Source: JAYZBC01 sp036339375
Lineage (GTDB): Bacteria; Pseudomonadota; Alphaproteobacteria; MPNO01; UBA2964
Direction: 5' to 3'
Length of the DNA stretch: 64,000 bases
NCBI GenBank assembly: GCA_036339375.1
Contig: JAYZBC010000075.1
Location: 1-64,000 of the forward strand
Position 1 is the first letter of the stretch, and the number at the start of each line of letters is the position of its first letter. Positions 7,363 through 16,955 of the stretch are shown in pieces. A program made the translations under genes and the position numbers. The notes beneath the pieces were generated by a model. It ran no database searches, was not told where the DNA came from, and saw only the letters and a list, made by a program, of their open reading frames with translations.

Positions 7363-8202
7363 TTAAATAGCTTTTTTCGGATCAAACCCGACGGGTGTCA
7401 TGACCAGTCTTGCCGCTTCTGTTGGATCAATTTTTTTATTCCACTTTTCCCCAATAAAGCGGAACCCATTGAATTTATCTGAAGCTTCTGAGGCTAACCA
7501 TTTAATAGGCTCTGCCATTACAGCTGGATTAATTAACTTTCCATCGGCACCGCTACGCGTTTTATCTCCAACTTTGCCCGGCAAAAGGTTGGTATCGGCT
7601 GCACCTCCAGGGATTAAAATATTAACCGTAACCCCAGTACCTTCCAAATCTTCGGCCCAAACCCGTGTCGCTGCCTCAAATCCTGCCTTTGCAGGACCAT
7701 AGGGGTAGAAGCCAGCCCTTTGCATAGTATGGACGCTAGTTGTGACGTTTACGATCCGCCCCCAACCGTTTTTTATCATGTGCGGAACAGCAGAACGTAC
7801 CATCAAAAATGGGCCTACAAAATTTGTTTCAATTATTGCTTTAACGGGCTCTACAGGTGCTTCCCAAAATTTAGTTGGTTGAGAGGTAAAAGCATCACTA
7901 ATGAGAAGCATTCCAACACCAGCATTGTTGACTATAACATCGATCTTTCCAAAGCGGTCTATAGTTTCCTCCATCACCCGCTTACAATCATCCGCTTTAC
8001 GTACGTCACATAACATGGCCTGAATATTTTCACTGGCTACACCAGCTATTTTTTCTGCCTCTGCCTCAATGGTTTGTATGTCTTCTTCAATAAAAGTTGG
8101 TGCAATAACGGTTGCCCCAGCACTGGCCAAAGCTAAAGTCATGGCTCGTCCGAGACCCCGTCCCCCTCCGGAAACAATACAAATTTTTCCTCGAACCGCC
8201 AT
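7363..8202 (-). CDS. short-chain dehydrogenase/reductase (SDR A)
   Basis: A classical SDR of 279 residues. The NAD(P)-binding motif is GGGRGLGR near residue 13, NNAGVGM lies near residue 90, the serine is in the VNVTTSVHT region, and the catalytic Tyr and Lys are in YGPAK. The start codon directly follows the stop of the upstream SDR (TAA-ATG, no spacer). It is about 45% identical by eye to its neighbour, so the pair probably arose by duplication. It sits between two molybdenum hydroxylase genes and likely oxidises an alcohol, or reduces a carbonyl, of the same substrate series. The substrate is unknown. Confidence 0.92.
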   Translation of the reverse strand: MAVRGKICIVSGGGRGLGRAMTLALASAGATVIAPTFIEEDIQTIEAEAEKIAGVASENIQAMLCDVRKADDCKRVMEETIDRFGKIDVIVNNAGVGMLLISDAFTSQPTKFWEAPVEPVKAIIETNFVGPFLMVRSAVPHMIKNGWGRIVNVTTSVHTMQRAGFYPYGPAKAGFEAATRVWAEDLEGTGVTVNILIPGGAADTNLLPGKVGDKTRSGADGKLINPAVMAEPIKWLASEASDKFNGFRFIGEKWNKKIDPTEAARLVMTPVGFDPKKAI

Positions 8203-9054
8203 TTATTCCGACCTCGAACGTAATTCAAAACCAGCTGGGCAAATTTGTTTTAGCGCCGCTGACGTTGGGTCTAAAGAGGTATCCCAAATATCAGCTTCAA
8301 AACGTTGTCCTGTAATACCGTCTGATGCATTTGAAGCTAACCATAGAATTGGGGGTCCCATAACGTCAGGCTCTACGGGTTCCTTACCGGCAGGGTGTTC
8401 AAGTGAGTTCCGCCAAGCCGTTGGCATGATATCGGTATTTGCGGCTCTACCGGGTATTAAAACGTTAGAGGTAATTCCCGTGTTTTCCAAATCCTCTGCC
8501 CAAATTCTAGTTGATGCCTCCAAAGCAGTTTTTGAAGGTCCGTAAGGAAAAAAACCTTTGCGTTGCATGGTTCCAATACTGGTTGTTACATTAACAATTC
8601 GGCCCCACCCTCTCTTTAACATGTGGGGTATTGCGTGGGCGGCCATTTGGAATGGCCCGATCGTGTTAGTATCAAAGGTCATTTGAACCTGTGCAATGTC
8701 AGCCTCCCAGAATTTTGGCCGAGTTTCCATAAACTCTTCGCTGAACGGCCTCATTCCCAATCCGGCGTTGTTAACTAAAACATCTAGTTTGCCAAACTTT
8801 TCTAGGGTCTTGTCAATTATTTCACAACATTGGTCAGGATTTCTGAGGTCCGCGGACATGGCGTAGACTTCGCCACCGCTGTTTCCAACATTTGCTGAAA
8901 CATCTTTTTCAATTAAAGGAATGTCGGTGGGAATGTGGCTTGGTGCGATTACTTTGGCACCTGCCGCAGTTAACGCCAGTGTCATACCCTTTCCTAGTCC
9001 TCTACTCCCTCCTGTGATTATACATACCTTATCGTTTACAATTTCATTTTCCAT
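8203..9054 (-). CDS. short-chain dehydrogenase/reductase (SDR B)
   Basis: A classical SDR of 283 residues with TGGSRGLGKGM near residue 14, NNAGLGM, VNVTTSIGTMQRKG, and the catalytic pair in YGPSK. Its first 11 bases overlap the 3' end of the upstream CoxL-like gene, so the genes are co-transcribed. The shared phrases with SDR A (TMQRxGFxPYGPxK, WAEDLExTG, LIPGxAA) show recent common ancestry. The two may act on different stereoisomers or on successive intermediates; that is inference. Confidence 0.92.
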   Translation of the reverse strand: MENEIVNDKVCIITGGSRGLGKGMTLALTAAGAKVIAPSHIPTDIPLIEKDVSANVGNSGGEVYAMSADLRNPDQCCEIIDKTLEKFGKLDVLVNNAGLGMRPFSEEFMETRPKFWEADIAQVQMTFDTNTIGPFQMAAHAIPHMLKRGWGRIVNVTTSIGTMQRKGFFPYGPSKTALEASTRIWAEDLENTGITSNVLIPGRAANTDIMPTAWRNSLEHPAGKEPVEPDVMGPPILWLASNASDGITGQRFEADIWDTSLDPTSAALKQICPAGFELRSRSE

Positions 9055-11416
9055 TTGGATTTTCCACCACAGATTTTTGTTGGATGGTTTTATTTCTTTT
9101 CACCTTGTTGATTGCTTTCCACACCCGTTCCGGTGTTGCGGGCATTTCGATATGGGTTATGCCGAGGGGTGTTAGGGCATCAACAACAGCGTTAATCGTT
9201 GCTGGCAATGCCCCCGTTGGCCCCGATTCTCCTCCGCCCTTAACACCGAGGAGGTTTGAACTTGTAGGGACCGGAGCGCTTATAATTTCCATTCGGCAGA
9301 CATTATCTGCTCGTGGGAGACAGTAATCCATTAGAGAGGCGGAAAGTAGCTGGCCATTCTCAGTGTCGAATACAATGTTTTCCATTAATGCCTGCCCTAT
9401 TCCCTGTACAATGCCACCATGCATCTGAGCTTTTAGTAATAACGGATTTACAACCGTTCCGACATCATCAACACAAACAAAATTATGCATCTCGATGACA
9501 CCGGTTTCCGGGTCTATTTCTAGCTCGCAAACTTGAACACCCGTAGGCCAGTTCCAATATTGCGGGGTATAAATTCCAGTTTCATTTAGACCTGGCTCTA
9601 TATCTGAACTTAAAGCTTTTGGGTCGAACGCTTTTTCAGCAACCTCTAAAATACTGATTTTTCGGTCTGTCCCTATTACCGTAAATTGACCGACTTCAAA
9701 ATCAATATCTGTTTCAGCTGCTTCCAAAATAAATGATGCAATGTTTTTGGCTTTTTCAATTGTTTTGTCACAAGCTCTGACAACAGCAGAGCCTCCAATA
9801 GACATTGAACGAGAGTTAAAGGTGCCTCTGCCATAATTTGCAATATCAGTGTCGCCTTGTACGTACCGAATTGAAGATGGTTCTAACCCTAATTTTTCAC
9901 AAACAATTTGTTTAAAAACTGTTTCATGACCTTGGCCATGGCTAATGGTGCCCATGATGAGGGTTACGGTTCCAGATGGATCAAAGCGAATACAACAAGA
10001 TTCTAGATTTGGCGTTGAAGTTTTTTTAACAGTATTTGAAATGCCTATTCCTCGGAGTTTGCCTAATTTTTTGGATCGGGCTCGCCGTTTTTCAAAGTGA
10101 TCATAATGGATGGAGGCTAGGGCTTTTTCTAAATTGCCAGGAAAATCCCCGCAATCATAGGTGAAACCCAGCGCGTTAGTCCACGGCATTTGATCTGGAG
10201 TAACGCAATTCTTTTGTCTAATGACCGCAGGATCCATACCAATTTTCCGTGCAGCAATGTCGATAAGTCGTTCACCTATGTACGCCGCCTCTGGTGCTCC
10301 AGAACCTCGGTAGGGAGAGGTCGAGTTAGTGTTTGTAAATACACCCGTGACTTCCACGTGTACGGCAGGCGTCTTGTAGACACCCGCTAATGTGCCAAGG
10401 TTATTTGTTGGAGGACGTGGTCCTCGAATTGCCAGATAAGCCCCTAAATTGGCCCACGTTTGAATTTTCAGACCCAAAAAATTGCCGTGTCTATCGAGTG
10501 CCAAAGCTAAATTACTCACATTATCTCGGGCATGATCGTCTGACATGAAACCTTCGGATCGGTCACATGTCCATTTCACTGGACGGTCAATGAGACGTGA
10601 CGCCCAAAGTACCAAAACTAGTTCATGATATGTCCCTCCCCGCATTCCAAAACTTCCTCCAACGTCACCCGGAATAATTCTTGTAGACGTTTCCGGAATA
10701 TCAAATATTTGGCGAGTAATTTGGTGACGTAACGGATGAGGGTTTTGAAGCCCGGTATATAATGTGTATCTATCAAGGTGCTTTTCGTAAAGTCCGAGAC
10801 AACCACGAGGCTCGAGAGCTACTGCTGTGACACGGTTGATTACTATTTCCTTTCGAATTATGTGGTCTGCTTTTTTAAAAGCAGCGTCTACAGCTTTTTT
10901 ATCTCCCTGTTCCTCAAAAAAACAAATGTTATCTGGACAACTCGGCCAAACTGGTGGCGCTCCCTCCTTTAAAGCATTTTTAATGTTGGAAACTGACTGC
11001 AGTGGTTCATAGTTTACTTCAATCAACTCAGATGCATCCCTCGCTTGTGCCTTGGTTTCAGCTACAACAAACGCTATGTAATCTCCGACTAACCTGGCAT
11101 GATTGGTTACAAGCGCGGGGTGGGGTGGATGAAACATTGGTGTTCCATCTTTTCGAAATTTAGAATCTTCACAAGGCAGCGGTCCATAGCCTTCTTGTTC
11201 CCAGTCTTCTCCCGTCAAAATTTTTATAATCCCGGGCGCTGTTTCAGCTTTAGAGGTATCAATTGAGACTATTTTTGCCATGGCGTGAGGTGAACGGAGG
11301 ACATAGCCCCAAGCTTGATTTCTGAGATTTACGTCGTCCAGAAACTGGCCACAACCACTCAGGAGCCGAGGATCTTCCTCTCGGGGTACCGGCTGCCCTA
11401 TCGCAAATTCACCCAT
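9044..11416 (-). CDS. xanthine dehydrogenase/CoxL-family molybdopterin-binding large subunit (copy B)
   Basis: This 790-residue paralogue of copy A has the same motif order: MGEFAIGQPVPREEDPRLL at the start, ALEPRG, GDVGGSFGMRG, SPYRGSGAPEA in place of YRGAGR, and MGTISHGQGHETVFKQ. The active-site glutamate is in GGGESGPTGALPA. It is first in the leftward operon CoxL-SDR-SDR-CoxL. Small and medium subunits are missing, so it must either borrow them from elsewhere or work as a heteromer with copy A. The promoter is expected in the 127-base gap shared with the divergent MscS-type gene. Confidence 0.93.
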   Translation of the reverse strand: MGEFAIGQPVPREEDPRLLSGCGQFLDDVNLRNQAWGYVLRSPHAMAKIVSIDTSKAETAPGIIKILTGEDWEQEGYGPLPCEDSKFRKDGTPMFHPPHPALVTNHARLVGDYIAFVVAETKAQARDASELIEVNYEPLQSVSNIKNALKEGAPPVWPSCPDNICFFEEQGDKKAVDAAFKKADHIIRKEIVINRVTAVALEPRGCLGLYEKHLDRYTLYTGLQNPHPLRHQITRQIFDIPETSTRIIPGDVGGSFGMRGGTYHELVLVLWASRLIDRPVKWTCDRSEGFMSDDHARDNVSNLALALDRHGNFLGLKIQTWANLGAYLAIRGPRPPTNNLGTLAGVYKTPAVHVEVTGVFTNTNSTSPYRGSGAPEAAYIGERLIDIAARKIGMDPAVIRQKNCVTPDQMPWTNALGFTYDCGDFPGNLEKALASIHYDHFEKRRARSKKLGKLRGIGISNTVKKTSTPNLESCCIRFDPSGTVTLIMGTISHGQGHETVFKQIVCEKLGLEPSSIRYVQGDTDIANYGRGTFNSRSMSIGGSAVVRACDKTIEKAKNIASFILEAAETDIDFEVGQFTVIGTDRKISILEVAEKAFDPKALSSDIEPGLNETGIYTPQYWNWPTGVQVCELEIDPETGVIEMHNFVCVDDVGTVVNPLLLKAQMHGGIVQGIGQALMENIVFDTENGQLLSASLMDYCLPRADNVCRMEIISAPVPTSSNLLGVKGGGESGPTGALPATINAVVDALTPLGITHIEMPATPERVWKAINKVKRNKTIQQKSVVENPNGK

Positions 11417-11543
11417 CTATGAAAACTTTCAAAGCTCAACGTTTATATAACAAATCATATCCAATGAAACTAATGCTCACAACGTCGAAAATTTTTTGGT
11501 TTTTAATTTTGATTGCCTTACCTGATTTGCATTAAAATATGTT

Positions 11544-13895
11544 ATGACCAAACTGGACTTATCACGGACGGTAAAGAAAACGATGAAAGAAAGATTGGGA
11601 CGTCTAGTTACTACGTTAATTTTCGTGGGAATTCTTTTAACCGGAACACTTAGTGGCGGCACTCAAACTTTGAGCCAAACTAAATCTTTGGCAGATAAAA
11701 AGGAGGTGAAATCTAGGTCAGTGACTGGGTCTGAAATGCGGTCAATGATAACGACACTTGAAGACGACCGTGAACGAAGAAAGCTGGTTAGTCAGTTAAA
11801 ACTTTTATTAGCAACAAAAAACAAAACGGAGAAAAAGAAAAAAGAAATTTTCAGTATCCGTGTTTTTGATGGTCTTTCAAAACGGATGGATGCTTTTGGA
11901 GGGGAGGTAATTTCCGGCGTCCGCGCCATTATTGATCTTCCAAACGTATACAATTGGACACTGGCTCAATTCAGCGATCAAAAAGCTAGAAGTATCTGGT
12001 TTGAAATTATTTGGAAACTTATTCTTGCACTGTTTGGAGGGCTATTTTTTGAATGGTGTTTGCGAAAATTTTTAAGCAAATCCAGAAAGCTAATAGAAGA
12101 ACGTAACGTTTCCTCATACTGGGTTCGTGTTCCCGTATTATTGGTACGTACTTTTTTAGATGTGCTACCAATTCTTGGATTTGTGGGTGGCAGTTATGCC
12201 CTTCTTATGCTCATTGATCCCGGTCCATTAGCTAGAGAGGTAACTCTTTCATTCATTTTAGCAAACGTGGCCGTGCGGGCTGTTATGGCGATTGGTCGCA
12301 TGATCCTCACACCTGTTTCTGGTAATTTGCGTTTGCTTCCCATGCGGGATGTTGATGCTAATTACCTATTTATTTGGGTAAGGCGTTTTGCTGATGTTTC
12401 TATTTACGGTTACACGATAGCCCACGCCTCCGTTACCCTTGGCCTCCCGCAAGTGGGGGCAGAAATCTTAGTAATCATTACGGGTTCTTTTTTAGCACTT
12501 ATGACCATTGTTTTTACGCTTCAAAACAAAATTGCTGTAGGAAATTGGTTACAAAAGAAAGGTGAAAACCAAAAAAGTGTTGTCTCACTTCGAACACGAA
12601 TTTCCGAAATTTGGCACTTCCCAGCTATTCTTTATATTTTAGCTCTTTACAGTGTTTGGGTGCTTTCAATAGAGGATGGTTTTCACTTTCTTTTGAAGGC
12701 GACTATTTTCACAATAGTCATATTTGTTGCAGCTCGCTTGATTGTTGAGGGTATTAATCGGACGGCACGACATTTGTTCTTTCTTAACGAAAACGTTAAA
12801 AAACGCTACCCCAGCCTAGAAGTGCGGGCCAATCGATACTTACCTGTCTTTGAGAGAATTACTGCAATTGTTATTACTTTAATTGCTTCCCTTATAATTC
12901 TCCAGTCTTGGAATGTAGAAATACTTTCCTGGTTTACTACACCCTTAGGTCAGCAAGTGTTAAGTAGCTTGTTCACTGTTTTTTTATTATTACTTATTAC
13001 TGTCGCACTTTGGGAAATAACAAGCGCAATCATTGAAAGATACCTGGCACGGAATAATGAGCGGTTGTCCGCCCGTACCCGCACTTTATTACCTCTAATG
13101 CGAACTACAATATTAGTAGTTTTGGTTGTACTAGTTATCATGGTTACTCTTTCTGAGCTTGGTTTAAATATAGCCCCGTTGTTGGCCGGTGCAGGCGTGG
13201 TTGGATTAGCGGTGGGTTTTGGGGCGCAAACTTTAGTGAAGGATATTATAACTGGTTTATTCATTTTAGTGGAGGACCATATCTCAATTGGAGATTTTGT
13301 GAAGGTTGGTAACCATGCAGGCATAATCGAAAAACTGACTCTTCGGACTATACAGTTACGTGATATTGGCGGGACTGTTCACGTAATTCCTTTTAGTGAA
13401 GTAACAACTCTAGAAAATTTGAGTAAGGATTTCTCCCGTTACGTTTTCGATATTGGTGTAGCATATCGAGAAGATATTGATTACGTAGTTGAAGTGTTGC
13501 AGGGTCTTGGTGATGAGTTGATGCAAGATGAGAATTTTAAAGACTTTATTTTAGAACCACTCGAAATTCTGGGGCTTGATAGTTTTGGTGATAACGCAGT
13601 TATTATTAAGGCAAGAATAACTACAAAACCTGTTAAGCAATGGATAGTTGGCCGTGAGTTTAACCGCCGCATTAAAAATAGATTTGATGAATTAGGAATA
13701 GAAATTCCATTTCCGCACCGGACCATTTATTTTGGTGAAGACGTTTCAGGTAATGCCCCACCCGCACGCCTCCTAAAAGTGGAAGCAAAACAATCAACGC
13801 AAAGTCGTGCTCCCATAAAAAATCCTGTTTCCAAAGAACCTAGAAAACCATTTATCCCATCCAGTTCCGGAGGAGGGGATGGGGATGGTGAATGA
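11544..13895 (+). CDS. MscS-family mechanosensitive channel with long N-terminal region
   Basis: The 783-residue protein begins with a signal-peptide-like segment (residues ~20-40). A periplasmic region and many membrane segments follow, and it ends with an MscS core. The pore helix and beta domain are marked by LAVGFGAQTLVKDIITGLFILVEDHISIGDFVKV (about residues 550-583, given here in outline), then RTIQLRDIGGTVHVIPFSEV. The tail is Gly/Asp-rich. Such large MscS homologues release osmolytes under hypo-osmotic stress. It diverges from the CoxL operon and precedes the arg genes; no functional link is evident. Confidence 0.92.
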   Translation: MTKLDLSRTVKKTMKERLGRLVTTLIFVGILLTGTLSGGTQTLSQTKSLADKKEVKSRSVTGSEMRSMITTLEDDRERRKLVSQLKLLLATKNKTEKKKKEIFSIRVFDGLSKRMDAFGGEVISGVRAIIDLPNVYNWTLAQFSDQKARSIWFEIIWKLILALFGGLFFEWCLRKFLSKSRKLIEERNVSSYWVRVPVLLVRTFLDVLPILGFVGGSYALLMLIDPGPLAREVTLSFILANVAVRAVMAIGRMILTPVSGNLRLLPMRDVDANYLFIWVRRFADVSIYGYTIAHASVTLGLPQVGAEILVIITGSFLALMTIVFTLQNKIAVGNWLQKKGENQKSVVSLRTRISEIWHFPAILYILALYSVWVLSIEDGFHFLLKATIFTIVIFVAARLIVEGINRTARHLFFLNENVKKRYPSLEVRANRYLPVFERITAIVITLIASLIILQSWNVEILSWFTTPLGQQVLSSLFTVFLLLLITVALWEITSAIIERYLARNNERLSARTRTLLPLMRTTILVVLVVLVIMVTLSELGLNIAPLLAGAGVVGLAVGFGAQTLVKDIITGLFILVEDHISIGDFVKVGNHAGIIEKLTLRTIQLRDIGGTVHVIPFSEVTTLENLSKDFSRYVFDIGVAYREDIDYVVEVLQGLGDELMQDENFKDFILEPLEILGLDSFGDNAVIIKARITTKPVKQWIVGREFNRRIKNRFDELGIEIPFPHRTIYFGEDVSGNAPPARLLKVEAKQSTQSRAPIKNPVSKEPRKPFIPSSSGGGDGDGE

Positions 13896-14115
13896 AAACT
13901 TCTTTTTAATTTTCACTAGGGTTTATCTAAAACTCTTGTGTTAATTTTGTTAAAAGTTTTTTCTTATTCTCTTCGATTTTCCTTGAGTTGAGGGGTTTCC
14001 CTTCTTGACACTAATAACGTTAAAAGCGTTAGTTTAGTTGACTTCTTGCAAAGTGGGGCCTAATTCTCCCGCCTTTTGCAACTATGTATTCTGTTTTAGA
14101 ATTTAGGAGGTATTC

Positions 14116-15288
14116 GTGTATCCGGAAGTTATGCCTAGTTATGGCCGGGTTGATATAGAATTTGAGCGGGGTGATGGGTCATATCTTTATACCAAAGATG
14201 GTACGCGTTATTTAGATTTTGCTACCGGAATTGCGGTCAATGTTCTGGGTCATAGTCATCCGCATCTTTTAGAAGCTTTGACAAACCAGGGAGCTAAGCT
14301 TTGGCATTGTTCGAACCTTTACCGAATTCCAGAACAGGAAACACTTGCACGTCGGCTAGTTGAAAATAGTTTTGCTCAAACTGTGTTTTTCTGTAATTCA
14401 GGCGCCGAGGCAGTTGAGACGGGACTAAAACTGGTTCGAAAATACCAATCTCAGTTGGGGCATCCTGAGCGTTTCAGGATTATCAGTTTTGATGGCAGTT
14501 TTCACGGCCGGACACTTGCTACAATTGCGGCTGCCAAAAACAGTGCACATATTTCCGGATTTGGTCCCATGCCCGAAGGATTTGATCAGGTCTGTTTTGG
14601 GGATTTACGCCAGTTAGAAACCTCTATCACAGATGAGACAGCCGCTATAATCGTCGAACCCATTCAAGGAGAGGGTGGAATACGCCCCTCAAATGTTGAT
14701 TTTTTAATGGGTCTTAGAGAGGCTTGCAATAAATTTGGGCTATTATTGATATTCGATGAAGTCCAGACCGGAATGGGTCGGACCGGACATTTGTTTGCTT
14801 ATGAAAAGTTTGGTGTGCAACCAGACGTTATGACTTTAGCAAAAGGGTTAGGCGGTGGTTTTCCAGTAGGTGCCTGCCTTGCGACAGATAAAGCGGCATC
14901 GGGAATTACACCAGGGACTCATGGGAGCACTTTTGGTGGTAATCCGTTGGCGATGGCCGTTGCGAATGCAGTTTTAGATATTTTACTTTCCGATGGTTTT
15001 TTGGTTCAAAGCCAGGCTATGGGTGAGTTTCTTTTTGATAAAATACTGAAATTTAGCAAAAAAACGCCGAAGGCATTTGAGGATGTCCGTGGGTTTGGAC
15101 TTATGATTGGGTTAAAGTGTATACCACCTGTGGGCGATTTTGTTTTGGCCTGTCGAAAAGCCGGTTTACTAACCGTCCCAGCGGGAGAGAATGTAATGCG
15201 ATTGTTGCCCCCTTTGAATGTGGATGAACCCCAAATTGGCGAAGCTATGGAGAAGTTGGAGTCCGCGTGGGGGACCATAGCAAAATGA
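14116..15288 (+). CDS. argD: acetylornithine aminotransferase
   Basis: The 390-residue class III PLP aminotransferase converts N-acetylglutamate semialdehyde to acetylornithine in arginine synthesis. It shows GIAVNVLGHSHP, FFCNSGAEAVETGLKL, GSFHGRTLATIAA, the FDEVQTGMGRTG segment, and the PLP lysine in TLAKGLGGGFPVGA. The GTG start is set by an excellent AGGAGG eight bases upstream. Its stop overlaps the argF ATG by four bases, so the two form an operon. A possible promoter (TTGACT, 17 bases, TAATTC) lies in the preceding 220-base gap. Confidence 0.96.
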   Translation: MYPEVMPSYGRVDIEFERGDGSYLYTKDGTRYLDFATGIAVNVLGHSHPHLLEALTNQGAKLWHCSNLYRIPEQETLARRLVENSFAQTVFFCNSGAEAVETGLKLVRKYQSQLGHPERFRIISFDGSFHGRTLATIAAAKNSAHISGFGPMPEGFDQVCFGDLRQLETSITDETAAIIVEPIQGEGGIRPSNVDFLMGLREACNKFGLLLIFDEVQTGMGRTGHLFAYEKFGVQPDVMTLAKGLGGGFPVGACLATDKAASGITPGTHGSTFGGNPLAMAVANAVLDILLSDGFLVQSQAMGEFLFDKILKFSKKTPKAFEDVRGFGLMIGLKCIPPVGDFVLACRKAGLLTVPAGENVMRLLPPLNVDEPQIGEAMEKLESAWGTIAK

Positions 15289-16187
15289 ACAAACCTAAAC
15301 ATTTTTTAGATTTAAATTTGCTTAAAACCGCAGATTTAAAGGTTATGATCGAGCTCAGCAAAGATTTCAAGGATGGAAAGAATAAACAAACACTTTTAAG
15401 CGGAAAAACGCTTGCCATGATTTTTGAAAAGCCCTCCACAAGAACCCGGGTTTCGTTCGACGTTGCTATGAAGCAATTAGGAGGGGATACTGTTCTCCTT
15501 AATCAAAACGAAATGCAAATCGGTCGTGGTGAAACAATTGCGGACACCAGTCGAGTTCTTAGCCGTTATGTTGACGCAATTGTTTTGAGAACTAGTAATC
15601 CTAAATTTTTGGACGAATTTGCGGAAAATTCTACTATACCAGTCATAAACGCTCTCACTGATAGGTCTCATCCTTGCCAATTAATCGCTGATGTTATGAC
15701 TTTCGAAGAACATCGGGGTCCAATTTCAGGGAAGACAATTGCCTGGTGTGGAGATGGAAATAACATGGCTTTGACTTGGTTACATGCTGCTGTTCATTTT
15801 GATTTTACTTTGCGCCTTGCTTGCCCAAGTGAGTTGGAAATCTCGAGGGACGAAGTTGAAATAGCCAGAAATGCGGGAGCTACAATTATTCAAACAAAAA
15901 ATCCTGCTGAAGCTGTTGAAGGGGTTCACTGCGTTGTAACCGATACATGGGTTTCGATGGGTGAAAATAAAACAAAAGAAAAACAATTACTTCTTAAGCC
16001 ATACCAAGTGGATGAGACGTTGATGAAAGGTGCAAGGCCCGACGCAATTTTTATGCATTGTCTCCCAGCCCACCGTGGCGAAGAAGTAACGGCTGAGGTA
16101 CTTGAGGGTCCATATTCCGTAGTTTGGGATGAAGCAGAAAACCGGTTGCATGCACAAAAGGGAATTTTGATTTGGTGTCTGAATTAA
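15285..16187 (+). CDS. argF: ornithine carbamoyltransferase
   Basis: It forms citrulline from ornithine and carbamoyl phosphate. The carbamoyl-phosphate site is FEKPSTRTRVSF and the HPCQ motif follows in DRSHPCQLIAD. The ornithine loop is HCLPAHRGEE, and the SMG-type loop appears as WVSMGENK. The ATG at 15285 overlaps the argD stop as ATGA and yields MNKPKHFLDL, the family's usual start; an in-frame ATG further upstream (15267) would add six residues within argD. The length of 300 residues is normal. Confidence 0.96.
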   Translation: MNKPKHFLDLNLLKTADLKVMIELSKDFKDGKNKQTLLSGKTLAMIFEKPSTRTRVSFDVAMKQLGGDTVLLNQNEMQIGRGETIADTSRVLSRYVDAIVLRTSNPKFLDEFAENSTIPVINALTDRSHPCQLIADVMTFEEHRGPISGKTIAWCGDGNNMALTWLHAAVHFDFTLRLACPSELEISRDEVEIARNAGATIIQTKNPAEAVEGVHCVVTDTWVSMGENKTKEKQLLLKPYQVDETLMKGARPDAIFMHCLPAHRGEEVTAEVLEGPYSVVWDEAENRLHAQKGILIWCLN

Positions 16188-16322
16188 CCAATCGGTTACA
16201 CCATTTGAATTCTTGTTTCATCTGACACTTTTCAGTAGTTTTTAACATTTTAAAACTAAGCCCTATTTAGGGTGTTCCAAATGGTTTGTCTAATTTTGTG
16301 GTTTTTTGCAAGCAGGGATTAA

Positions 16323-16943
16323 ATGGCGTTAAATTTCAATTTAAGAGGCTCGGGTATGCGATCGATATTTAAAGTAGTTTTTACAGTGTTTATTCTTGGA
16401 AATTTGACAAGTTGCGAAACAGTTATGCCTCCTCAAAAATTTGCGGATTTGAGTTATAAACACCAACCGGTTATCCGGTTTGCGGTAGATAGAATTGATG
16501 TAGCCCATAAATTTATAATGCCCTATTTGCAGAAAAAAATTGGGGCAGAAATGCCGGTTAAACCATCAACTGTGGCTAATCAATGGGCAAAAGATCGGCT
16601 TCGAGCGGTGGGTGGGGAGAATATAATTCAGGTCACAATAGCTCAAGCGAGTATTGTTGAAGTTCCACTGTTGGTAAAGGACGGTATTCAGGGAATTTTT
16701 ACGAATGACCAATCCGAACGTTACGATGGGACCATAGAAATTAAAATTGAAGTTAAAAACAAAAAAGGGAAACAACTCGGGATGATATCTTCAAAATCAA
16801 CCAGATCTCAAACCGTTCCCGAAGACACCACTATTACCGAACGTAAAAAAGTATGGTTTGAGTTGGTTGAAACAATGATGAAAGATCTTGACAGTAGCCT
16901 CGAAAAACAGGTTCACCAGAACTTCCAAAAATGGTTGTACTAA
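16323..16943 (+). CDS. putative outer-membrane lipoprotein of unknown function
   Basis: The 206-residue product has a lipoprotein signal with hydrophobic core (FKVVFTVFILGN) and lipobox LTSC, so it should be lipidated and anchored facing the periplasm. The mature part is mixed alpha/beta, including TIEIKIEVKNKKGKQLG, and ends in basic helices. I do not recognise the family. The ATG at 16323 has AGGG six bases upstream; an internal ATG at 16356, also with AGAGG, gives a more typical 20-residue signal and could be the real start. It converges with trkH. Confidence 0.75.
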   Translation: MALNFNLRGSGMRSIFKVVFTVFILGNLTSCETVMPPQKFADLSYKHQPVIRFAVDRIDVAHKFIMPYLQKKIGAEMPVKPSTVANQWAKDRLRAVGGENIIQVTIAQASIVEVPLLVKDGIQGIFTNDQSERYDGTIEIKIEVKNKKGKQLGMISSKSTRSQTVPEDTTITERKKVWFELVETMMKDLDSSLEKQVHQNFQKWLY

Positions 16944-16955
16944 TAGCTTATTAAC

